Shown here in pieces: positions 52,886 to 61,232 of a stretch of 64,000 nt of DNA. The notes below the pieces were generated by a model. That model was not told the DNA's origin and searched no databases. It saw only the letters and a list, made by a program, of their open reading frames with translations. Origin of the DNA: JBBECJ01 sp963763325 (GTDB lineage: Bacteria > Chloroflexota > Chloroflexia > Thermomicrobiales > CFX8). Positions within the stretch are counted from its first letter, which is position 1. Every line of letters starts with the position of its first letter. The translations under genes were made by a program, and so were the position numbers. The DNA lies in NCBI GenBank assembly GCA_963763325.1, contig CAVXOL010000024.1, forward strand, positions 372,001-436,000. Reading direction: 5' to 3'.

Positions 52886-53920
52886 ATGGCGCATAAAATC
52901 CTGATCCTCTCCCGCAAGTTCCGCGAGGGGAACCGGGACTACGTGGATGAGTTTCTCGACCGGCGCAACTGCGTCGCAATCGATCCGAACCTGACTTACC
53001 CGGTCTCGCAGGACCAGTTGGTCAGTGTGGTTGGCGAGACAGAGGGGATCATCACCGGTTTGGAGTGGATATCCGAGCGAGTGATGGCCGCAGCACCAAA
53101 GCTGAAAGTCGTCAGTACGGGCGGCGTCGGATTCGACCACGTCGATGTCGACGCGGCAAACGAACGCGGCATCGCAGTCGGTAACTGCGCTGGCTGCAAC
53201 AACCATTCCGTCTCCGAACTGGCATTCGGGATGATGATCTCGCTGGCGCGCAACGTCGGCGTCCACGACAAGACGATTCGTGACGGCGGTTGGCAGCCGT
53301 ACGACACGCTCCGCATGGGCTCCGAGCTTTGGGGAAAGACACTGGGCGTGGTTGGACTCGGCCGAGTCGGCAAGGCGTCTGCGCTGCTAGGTCGAGCCTT
53401 CGGCATGAAAGTCATCGCATCTGACGTCGTATGGGATGTCACGTTCGCGAACGAGCACGGAATCTCGATGATGCCGCTCGATAGCGTTCTCCAGCATGCT
53501 GATTATGTCACGCTTCACTGCCCGCTGACGCACGTTACCCGCGACCTCATCGACGAGCGCGCGATCGACTTGATGAAGCCGAGCGCATTCCTGATCAACA
53601 CCGCTCGCGGCCCGGTTGTCAAGGAATCGGCGCTCGTCAACGCACTCTCGACCGGCCGGATCGCCGGAGCGGGCCTCGATGTCTTCCGCGTCGAGCCACA
53701 TCCAGACAACCCGTACGTCGAGTTTCCGAACGTCGTCCTGACGCCGCACATCGGCGGCTCGACGCAGGAAGCGTTTGACCGGTCGCTCTATCTCGCACTG
53801 GTCAACGTCACCAACGTGTTCAACGGCATGGAACCACACTGCCAGATCAATCCCGGCGTTTCGCCGCATCTCGAGTTCAAGGCAGCGGTCGAGATGGTCC
53901 AGCCACCGTCCTCGATCTAG
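52886..53920 (+). CDS. D-isomer-specific 2-hydroxyacid dehydrogenase (phosphoglycerate dehydrogenase-like)
   Basis: The 344-residue NAD-dependent enzyme has the Rossmann loop GVVGLGRVGK, catalytic Arg in NTARGPVV, Glu in FRVEPHPDNP and His in VVLTPHIGGST. There is no C-terminal ACT domain, so it is the short form. It could be SerA or a hydroxypyruvate/glyoxylate reductase. GAGTGAAGGGG lies upstream of the ATG. Confidence 0.85.
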   Translation: MAHKILILSRKFREGNRDYVDEFLDRRNCVAIDPNLTYPVSQDQLVSVVGETEGIITGLEWISERVMAAAPKLKVVSTGGVGFDHVDVDAANERGIAVGNCAGCNNHSVSELAFGMMISLARNVGVHDKTIRDGGWQPYDTLRMGSELWGKTLGVVGLGRVGKASALLGRAFGMKVIASDVVWDVTFANEHGISMMPLDSVLQHADYVTLHCPLTHVTRDLIDERAIDLMKPSAFLINTARGPVVKESALVNALSTGRIAGAGLDVFRVEPHPDNPYVEFPNVVLTPHIGGSTQEAFDRSLYLALVNVTNVFNGMEPHCQINPGVSPHLEFKAAVEMVQPPSSI

Positions 53921-53952
53921 CACTGGCGTCGCCTCGCGCCGCAACGACGGAT

Positions 53953-53989
53953 CTCTCAGCCCTATCGCCAACCGGGCTGACACTGAGAG
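53953..53989 (+). other. Overlapping alternative stem-loops before fumC
   Basis: CTCTCAG (53953-53959) can pair with CTGAGAG (53983-53989), or CAGCCC (53957-53962) with GGGCTG (53974-53979). The two share three bases and so partly exclude each other. They may end the dehydrogenase message or tune fumC. Confidence 0.35.
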
Positions 53990-54078
53990 GCTCGTTGATG
54001 TGGCGCGAATCGACAGAATCGCCTCATCCCGTACACTTCCAGCCAGCAGATGACGTGGTGAGCGAGGGGAGATTCGGG

Positions 54079-55527
54079 ATGGCATCATCGGCAATTGGAG
54101 AATATGAAGAAAGAAGCGACGAGACGCGGGTTGAGGCAGACTCGTTGGGAGAACTGCGAATTCCGGCGAGCGCATACTACGGCGTCCAGACAATGCGGGC
54201 CAGGGAGAACTTTCCAATTTCCGACCTGCGCTTCCCACGCCGGTTCATCCGCGCAATCGCCCAGATCAAGGGCGCGGCGGCTGAGGTAAACATGGCACTC
54301 GGTCTGCTCGATTCCAGGACCGGCAACGCGATCATCGAAGCAGCACGAGAAGTCGCCGACGGCTCGCTTGACGACCAGTTCGTCCTCGACATCTTCCAGA
54401 CCGGGTCTGGGACATCGACTAATATGAACGCCAATGAGGTGCTGGCGTCGCGCGCCAACGAGATCCTCGGCGGGTCTCGCAACTCAACAAACCCGGCCCA
54501 CAAGAATGACCACGTCAACATGGGTCAGTCGTCCAACGATGTCATCCCAACCGCAATCCATCTGGCAGCACTTGCCGCGATTCACGAAGACCTCATGCCG
54601 GCAATGCATCGGCTGGAAACGTCGTTACGCTCCAAGGCTGACGAATTCATGCCGGTCATCAAGACGGGACGAACGCACCTCCAGGACGCGACTCCGATTC
54701 GGCTTGGACAAGAGTTCGAGGGCTACGCAGGGCAGATCGAGCGCGGGCGAGCGCGACTGGAGTACGCCATCGGTGAGCTGCGTGAGGTCGCGCTCGGCGG
54801 GACGGCCGTTGGGACCGGTATTAATACGCATGCTGAGTTCGCGAGCCGTGTTTGTGCCACGCTCAGTGAGTGGAACGGCTTCGAGGTCGTCGAGACCAGC
54901 AACCACTTCCAGGCGCAGTCAACGCTCGACGGATTGGTCGGCGCGAGTGGTGCGCTCAAGACGATCGCCGTCTCACTGCTCAAGATCGCAAACGACATTC
55001 GCTGGCTTGGTTCCGGACCACGCGCTGGAATCGGCGAAATTGAACTGCCGGCGGTCCAGCCCGGATCATCGATCATGCCAGGCAAGGTCAATCCCGTGAT
55101 CGCCGAGTCGGTCGCGATGGTGTCTGCCCAGGTGATCGGCAACGATGCGACGATCGCGATCGCCGGGCAGTCGGGCAACTTCGAGTTGAACGTCATGATG
55201 CCAGTCGCTGCCTACAATTTACTGCAGTCGATCGCGATTCTATCGACCAGCTGTGAGAACTTTGCGAGTCAGTGCATCGACGGACTGAACGCGACCGATC
55301 ACGGACCGGCGATGGTCGAGAAAGGGCTGATGATCGGGACAGCACTCGCGCCCCGGATCGGATACGACGCAGCCGCTAACATCGCCAAGACGGCCGCAAA
55401 GACCGGCCAGACGATCCGAGAAGTGGCCCGTGTGCAGACCGACTTGTCTGAAGACGAGCTCAACGAGCTGCTCGACCCGGCCGGCATGACCGAGCCAGGT
55501 GTGACGCTGGCCGGCTCCGGCGGCTAA
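54079..55527 (+). CDS. fumC: Class II fumarate hydratase
   Basis: The 482-residue fumarase/aspartase superfamily member has GSGTSTNMNANEV, NDHVNMGQSSNDVIPTA, the TGRTHLQDATPI His and the signature GSSIMPGKVNPV (catalytic Ser). The GSGT and MPGKVNP wording favours fumarase over aspartase, which usually reads MPAKVNP. It hydrates fumarate to malate in the TCA cycle. The start at 54079 follows GAGGGGAG; the longer frame from 53995 is less likely. Confidence 0.88.
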   Translation: MASSAIGEYEERSDETRVEADSLGELRIPASAYYGVQTMRARENFPISDLRFPRRFIRAIAQIKGAAAEVNMALGLLDSRTGNAIIEAAREVADGSLDDQFVLDIFQTGSGTSTNMNANEVLASRANEILGGSRNSTNPAHKNDHVNMGQSSNDVIPTAIHLAALAAIHEDLMPAMHRLETSLRSKADEFMPVIKTGRTHLQDATPIRLGQEFEGYAGQIERGRARLEYAIGELREVALGGTAVGTGINTHAEFASRVCATLSEWNGFEVVETSNHFQAQSTLDGLVGASGALKTIAVSLLKIANDIRWLGSGPRAGIGEIELPAVQPGSSIMPGKVNPVIAESVAMVSAQVIGNDATIAIAGQSGNFELNVMMPVAAYNLLQSIAILSTSCENFASQCIDGLNATDHGPAMVEKGLMIGTALAPRIGYDAAANIAKTAAKTGQTIREVARVQTDLSEDELNELLDPAGMTEPGVTLAGSGG

Positions 55528-55532
55528 CGGCG

Positions 55533-56177
55533 CTACCTTTGCGATGTAACGCGGTTGAGGAAGTCGAGGACGGTTGCGTCGAACTCGGTCGGCCAGAGGC
55601 GGTGCGGCATGTTTCCGCCCCACTCATCACGGGTGAGGTCGCCAGGGAACAGGCGCAACTCCGCACCGGGAATGCGCCGTGCAAGTGTCGTCGCGTGCTC
55701 AGGAGGAACGAGCATATCGTCGTGCTGCCAGACGATCAGCGTCGGGCAACGCAGCAGCGCCGTCTCCGTCTCAATCACGCGCCCAATGACCTCAGCATCG
55801 ACGAGGACCAGTGCCTTTGCGATGTCGGGATAGCGAGCTGCGGTGGTCAGACAAATCCCGCCGCCTGAACCGGCACCGATCATGACAGCTCCGTCCGGCG
55901 CAGTCTCACGAACGAACGATTCGATAAATCGCGGGTAGTAGCGGAAGAAGTCGTCTTCGGAGTCGATCGGGGCTGGCGGCGGCCCGGACTCACCGAGGCC
56001 CGGCAGGTCTGGAATCAGGACAGTGTAGTGCTGCGAAAGGGCGGCGAGGTTGTCGCGCCATGTATGCCACGAGCTCTGGGTACCAGCGGCATGAACAAGC
56101 ACGAGCGCCGGTCCGGCTCCGATCCGCGCGTAGTGGACCCTGATTCCGTTGATTACGACAATCTGTTCGTCGACCAT
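55533..56177 (-). CDS. Short alpha/beta-hydrolase, lacking most of the lid domain
   Basis: The 214-residue protein has the oxyanion region VLVHAAGTQSSWHTW, LIPDLPGLGESG and the nucleophile elbow GAGSGGG (Ser104). LIVWQHDDMLVP would supply the acid. The segment between strands 6 and 7, normally a lid of 50-80 residues, is reduced to VDAEVIGRVIETETALL. A clear catalytic His at the C-terminus is not obvious. The start at 56177 follows AGGTGAG; an upstream extension would add a membrane-like segment. Confidence 0.7.
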   Translation of the reverse strand: MVDEQIVVINGIRVHYARIGAGPALVLVHAAGTQSSWHTWRDNLAALSQHYTVLIPDLPGLGESGPPPAPIDSEDDFFRYYPRFIESFVRETAPDGAVMIGAGSGGGICLTTAARYPDIAKALVLVDAEVIGRVIETETALLRCPTLIVWQHDDMLVPPEHATTLARRIPGAELRLFPGDLTRDEWGGNMPHRLWPTEFDATVLDFLNRVTSQR

Positions 56178-56199
56178 CCCACTCACCTGGTAACCCGAA

Positions 56200-56227
56200 T
56201 TGCCATGCGAATCATCCACCATACCAT
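56200..56227 (+). promoter_or_regulatory. Promoter of the HExxH protein gene
   Basis: TTGCCA (56200-56205), 16 nt and TACCAT (56222-56227), about 95 nt upstream of the ATG at 56324. Confidence 0.35.
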
Positions 56228-56323
56228 CGTACCCATGCGATAGTACTTTCGCCCTTATCAGCGAGAAGTGCAACCACGCTGCGATCACCACGAGTAGAAA
56301 GAGTCCCATTGGAGGACCGAGCC

Positions 56324-56981
56324 ATGCCGGACGGCAGCCAGTTTCGCGATCAGGTGCTCATTCGCTACGACTTCACCCAGGAAGCATGCGCGATCCTGAA
56401 AGAGATACCCGTAGAGATCGGTGACCTCACCCAGCCACTCGGAGGCGGTTACTGGATACCGTCAGAACGTCGGATCGTCCTCAATGGTGTTCAGGACGAA
56501 GCGTGCCTGCACGAACTGTCGCACGCCTGGGCGGACGAGACTGGCTTCTACGTCGATCCACATCCCGACGATCCGAACCGGCTCGGGCGTCACTACGCCT
56601 TTCGTCGCGACGTGGACCGAGCGGCGACCGAAGACGATCCTGCCTTCGTACGGGTCGCGTTTCTGGCGTGGGAGTACACCCATGGCAATCCGAAGACCGG
56701 GTTCGAAGGCATGCAGGAGATCGACTGGGAGCGCTTCGCCGGCCTGGCGTCGGGTGTCATGGGCGACATCCGACTTGATGCCGCCATTTCTACGCCGATG
56801 GTACGAGCCGCTGTTTGGAGGGAATCCGCAGATACCCGGACCGTCCGAGCTACCATCGACCGCTCCGGCCAACTGGCGCCAGGGGATTGGGCTCGTCGGA
56901 ACAATGTCGCCAGCGACGGCAATGCCCGGAGGGCAGATGCTCGGCCTTGTGTCACGCCTCTTGCGACGAATCAAGCGCTGA
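56324..56981 (+). CDS. Putative HExxH zinc metallopeptidase-like protein, one frameshift
   Basis: The protein of about 218 residues has CLHELSHAWADETGF with His63, Glu64 and His67 forming an HExxH zinc site, preceded by RIVLNGVQ. The first frame is good to GVMGDIR (near 56775). The continuation LMPPFLRRWYEPLFGG and the basic end LVSRLLRRIKR lie in another frame that stops 5 nt before the end of cphA. The alternative, a readthrough to 57409, would run deep into cphA antisense and is rejected. The third zinc ligand is uncertain. GGAGG precedes the ATG. Confidence 0.65.
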
Positions 56982-56985
56982 CGGC

Positions 56986-59653
56986 TCAGGCGCGGACACC
57001 AGTCTTCACATCACCCCACTCGCGCGTACTACGCTCGACGGCTGCCTCCCAAACTTCGGCCGGCTTGTCGGCCAGGAGGACGACCAGGTCGTCCGGTCGG
57101 GCCAGGTCAAGAGCAGCTCGAGCTGCGTCCAGTTCGTTCAGGACAATCTGGACCTGCCCATCATCGACGCCGTTGGACGTCAACGTCTCGTGCAGGATGC
57201 CGGCAACCTCGCCGCGCGCTCGACCGCGCGGATTGGTGTCCTCGCGGATCACGAACTCGTCGAACATCCCGGCTGCGATCGTCCCAAACGCACGAATGTC
57301 CTCGTCGCGCCGGTCGCCGGGAACGGCAATCATGCCGACCGTGCGTGGCGGCAGCATGCGTCGAACGAATTCGGCCAGCTCCTGGAGTCCGGCGACGTTG
57401 TGGCAGTAGTCAACAATGACGCGATAGCCACCAACCTCGAGCAGGTTGAGTCTCCCAGGCGCCTGGAAGAACGAGGTCGTGAACGTCCGCAGACCGTTGC
57501 GAATGGCATCGAGCGGAATGTTGGAACCCCATGCCGCACCAACCGCCGCCAGCGAGTTCTTGATATTGACACGCGCCCGACCCTCGAACGTCGCCGGAAT
57601 ATGGCGGACATCGAGCACAGCCGTCTCGCGCTTCCCCTCTACTAAGCAGATGACTTCGTTGTCGCGAATGCGCTTGAGGATGACCGCCTTACCGCGCGAG
57701 CGCAGATGCTCCTTGACGGTCTCGTTCTCCTCGTCCATCGAGAAGAAGATGACCTCACCGCGTGACCGTGATGTCATTTCGACGCACCACGGGTCGTCGG
57801 CATTCAGAACCACGAAGCCGTCGCGGAAGGTCGCAGCCGGGACAACGGCTTTGACACGTGCGAGTTCCCGCAACGAGTCAATTCCGCCCAGGCCGAGGTG
57901 GTCGGCCGTCACATTCGTCACGACCGCGACATCACAACGATCGAAGCCGAGGCCAGCCCGCAGAATTCCGCCACGCGCAGTTTCAAGGACAGCATGCTCG
58001 ACCGTCGGATTCTGAAGAACCATCTGGGCGCTGTGTGGCCCACTCATGTCACCTTTGAGGATCTGGGTACCGTCGATGTAGACACCGTCGGTCGTGGTCA
58101 TCCCGACTCTACGGCCGGCCATCTTCAGGATCGTCGAGATCATTCGGCTGGTCGTCGTCTTACCGTTTGTCCCGGTCACAGCGACGATCGGAATTCGAGA
58201 CGGCGTCCCACGCGGGAACAACAGATCCAGCACCGGCCGTGCGACATCACGCGGGACGCCCTCGGTTGGATGAGTGTGCATCCGGAAGCCGGGGCCAGCG
58301 TTTACCTCGCAAATCGCACCGCCCTGGTCCTTCACCGGGATCGTGATGTCCTCGACGATGAAGTCGATCCCAGCCACGTCCAGCCCAATAACCTGTGCGG
58401 CCTGTTCTGCGATCTCAATGTTGTCAGGGTGGATCTCGTCGGTTCGGTCGATCGAGATTCCACCTGTCGACATATTGCCGGTCAAGCGCAGTTGGACGAA
58501 TCGATCGGCATCTGGGATCGAATCGAGCGTCATCTCGTGCTTTTCGAGCAGGTCGAGAACCGCCGCATCGACCGAGATCCTCGTCAGCACCTTCTCGTGA
58601 CCAATGCCACGGCGAGGATCGCTGTTGGTGATGTCAATCAGTTCCTGAACAGTGTGGACGCCGTCGCCGATGACGTGGGCGGGCACGCGCTCAGCGCAGG
58701 CGACGAGCTTGCCGCCGACGACGAGAATGCGGTAGTCCCGGCCACGGATGAACGATTCGACAGCAACGACTCCGTTGCGGCTCTCGTCGTACGCGTCCTG
58801 AAACGCCTCACGCACTTCATCGTCGTCAACGAGATTGATGCGGACACCGCGCCCGTGATTGCCATCCAGCGGTTTCAGGACGACTGGATGCCCGATCGAG
58901 CGCGCCGCTCTGACAGCCTCGTCAACGGTTTCGACAGTAATCGAGCGCGGAACAGGAATTCCAACGCCCTGTAACAACTGGTTCGTCAGACGCTTGTTGG
59001 CGGCAAGATCGACGGCAATGTTACTGGTCTCGGACGTGACCGTCGCCCAGATGCGCTTCTGGTAGACGCCGTATCCAAGCTGGACAAGTGAGCGGCGCGG
59101 GTCGAGCCGGATCACCGGGACGCCACGTCGCTCCGCCTCGTCAACCAGCGCCTTCGTGCTTGGTCCGTAGGCGATGCGCTCCGCGAGCCGGATCAGCCGC
59201 TCAAGCTCGTTCTCGTAGTCGAACTCGGGATCGTCCTTGTAGATCAGATTATTGAGCAGCCGCACACCAAGCTCTCCAGCCGCCATCCCGAGGTCCTGCT
59301 GAGCGTACTGGTAGACGACGTTGTAGATTCCGCGGTCGTCCGTAGAGCGGGTCAGGCCACGGCTGCCTTCCGAACCGGCCAGCGTCTGCAATTCGAGCGC
59401 GACGTGTTCAAGCACGTGGCCCATCCAGGTGCCTTCACGAAGCCGTTCGAGAAACCCGCCGGGCCGGCCAAGCGAGCAGTAGTGATCGTAGAGCGACGGC
59501 ATCAGCCCGACGAGTTCGTCTGTGAAGCCCTCGATCGTGTTTGAAGGACGATCCTCCAGATCCTCAATGTCGACCCGCAGACAGGACTACCGGAACACGA
59601 GCCCAGACGTTCGGTCCACGATAGATCTTCGAATCCAGGACCTTCAGTGGCAT
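56986..59653 (-). CDS. cphA: Cyanophycin synthetase, one N-terminal frameshift
   Basis: The enzyme of about 888 residues polymerises aspartate and arginine into cyanophycin. The N-terminal domain starts at 59653 with MPLKVLDSKIYRGPNVWARV, changes frame near 59578-59587, and continues LRVDIEDLEDRPSNTIEGFT, then RPGGFLERLREGTWMGHVLE. The ATP-grasp domain (GNHGRGV, VVAVESFIRGRDYRILVV, NAGPGFRMHTHP) adds Asp to the backbone. The Mur-ligase-like domain (VTGTNGKTTTS, LETARGGILRAGLGF, DYCHNVAGL) adds Arg to the side chain. Both active sites are present. It is followed on the minus strand by nothing but the convergent HExxH gene; cphB lies just upstream. Confidence 0.93.
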
Positions 59654-59754
59654 CGTTCGCCCCCACTCCCATCTGGCCCGCGCCCAGTTGCGATGAGCCT
59701 GAATCTTTCGATTGTGACCGGGTTTCACGTTATTGTCACCGCACGTGCGACCGG

Positions 59755-60567
59755 CTATTTGAGACAGGTCACCTTGCGCTGTTCAAGGTCGTAGATGCCA
59801 CCAGGCGCCACAAAATGGATGAGGACATTCGCGATCGTCAACGGGTGCTTACCGCGTCCTGCGTAGACGTCACTTCGCATGTGTGTACCGTCGACGATCA
59901 GCACCGAACCCTTGCCAATCACTTCGAGCGTGTCATGCGGCCAGATCAGCGCCGCCGTGTCCTCGTCGACACCGATTCCGAGCAGGCCCGGATTGTAACT
60001 GACCATCGTGACCAGCCGGCCGATCCGATCGCGTTCGCGAAAGTGCTGGTCGATGATGACCGAGTCAATCAGGCCGAGTCCGGGCGACATCGCCGCACCG
60101 TGTGGCCGCGGCGTCGCGCCACTCCGTCCACCAGCAACCATGACGGTTGACATCACCGACGCGCCCGCGCTCGTTCCCCCGACTGGTACACCTTCCCGGT
60201 TGCGTCGAACCAGCATCTCGGCGACGCGCGTCCCTCCCAGGATGCTGGCAACTCGAATCTGGTTGCCACCGGTCATGAAGATCCCCGTGCTCTGCTCGAC
60301 GAGCGATACCAGTTCGTCGCTGTTCGCGTCGTCTCGATCGCCCACGAAGAGAACCTCTGCCGTCGAGGCACCCAACTCCAGGAAGATCGCTTTGTAGCGC
60401 TGCCCAGCATCATCGATCGCCGACGCAGTCGGGATGATCGCGATCCGCGAATCGTCACCACCTGACAACTCGGTAAAGCGGCGCAGGATCGCCCGATCTC
60501 GGAACTTATCCTCGGCGCCACCGATTGCCAGCAACGGACCTCGCGTACGATCGATCAATCTGTCCAT
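59755..60567 (-). CDS. cphB: Cyanophycinase
   Basis: The 270-residue serine peptidase of family S51 has FMTGGNQIR and the nucleophile Ser133 in GGTSAGASVMS, then LGLIDSVIIDQHFRERDRIGR and GIGVDEDTAAL. It cuts cyanophycin into beta-Asp-Arg dipeptides. AGGTGG precedes the ATG at 60567. It lies 100 nt upstream of cphA on the same strand, so synthesis and first degradation step are linked. Confidence 0.93.
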   Translation of the reverse strand: MDRLIDRTRGPLLAIGGAEDKFRDRAILRRFTELSGGDDSRIAIIPTASAIDDAGQRYKAIFLELGASTAEVLFVGDRDDANSDELVSLVEQSTGIFMTGGNQIRVASILGGTRVAEMLVRRNREGVPVGGTSAGASVMSTVMVAGGRSGATPRPHGAAMSPGLGLIDSVIIDQHFRERDRIGRLVTMVSYNPGLLGIGVDEDTAALIWPHDTLEVIGKGSVLIVDGTHMRSDVYAGRGKHPLTIANVLIHFVAPGGIYDLEQRKVTCLK

Positions 60568-60642
60568 CCACCTGCACATGCCGCGTCAATCACGCTCAGG
60601 TGACTATACGGAAGCGCGATCGATTCGGTCAACGCCAGATTG

Positions 60643-61189
60643 TCAGAAGAAACCTGCGTTTCGTCGCGCGGCAGCGCCGAACGATGAGCCATCGATCTGG
60701 TCGCCGTACGCCTCGCGCCAGGCAGCTGCCTGCTCTGAAGTGACCCGCATGAAGCGTCCCTCGGCCGCAGCGAGGACGGTACCCGTCTCGATGTCGCGCA
60801 CCTCGGCGCGGGCATCGATTGCGCGTGCCTTCCTGCCGACGACCCATGCCAGAACGCGTATCTGCTGCTCCAACCGTACAGGACGTCGGAACGACAACGT
60901 CATGCGGGCTGTCACGCCCAGATCACCGGAATGGGTGACGGCCCAGCTCATCGCTTCGTCCAGGATGGTCGAGAGGATACCGCCGTGGGTCATCCCCATG
61001 TATCCCTCGTGATCCCGCGTCGGGGTGAAATCCGCCCAGACACCGCCATCGGCGAGTGGACGGAACCGCAGGCGTAGGCCTGCGGGGTTCTGGTTCCCAC
61101 ATCCGAAGCAGTAGTGATCGATCGTGTCCTCGTTGATGGCAGGGTACGGTTGGGTCGCAATGTATATCCGACTGCGGCGACGTACTCAT
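60643..61189 (-). CDS. Hotdog-fold thioesterase (PaaI-like), one frameshift
   Basis: From an ATG at 61189 the frame reads MSTSPQSDIHCDPTVP, then shifts near 61135-61148 to INEDTIDHYCFGCGNQNPAG, GYMGMTHGGILSTILDEAMS and RRPVRLEQQIRVLAWVVG. The CFGCGxxNPxGL N-terminus and HGGI helix are typical of PaaI-like acyl-CoA thioesterases. No ATG, GTG or TTG lies between the in-frame TGA and the CFGCG segment in the main frame, which is why a frameshift is inferred. It sits inside the cyanophycin cluster. Confidence 0.75.
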
Positions 61190-61232
61190 CTGCTGCCACC
61201 AACCAGACCAGCGACGCCAGATGTCATTGGCC

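Noticed and set aside
53983..53990. CTGAGAGG as a possible TPP riboswitch element
   Set aside because: No other thiamine-box segments are nearby and the gene downstream is fumarase.
56986..57409. Extension of the HExxH reading frame deep into cphA antisense (366 codons)
   Set aside because: The extension is Arg/Ser-rich antisense of a well conserved gene. The alternative frame gives a plausible C-terminus that stops just before cphA.
57898..58974. 358-codon plus-strand ORF opposite cphA
   Set aside because: Shadow of the ATP-grasp and Mur-ligase coding sequence; no ribosome binding site or recognisable domain.
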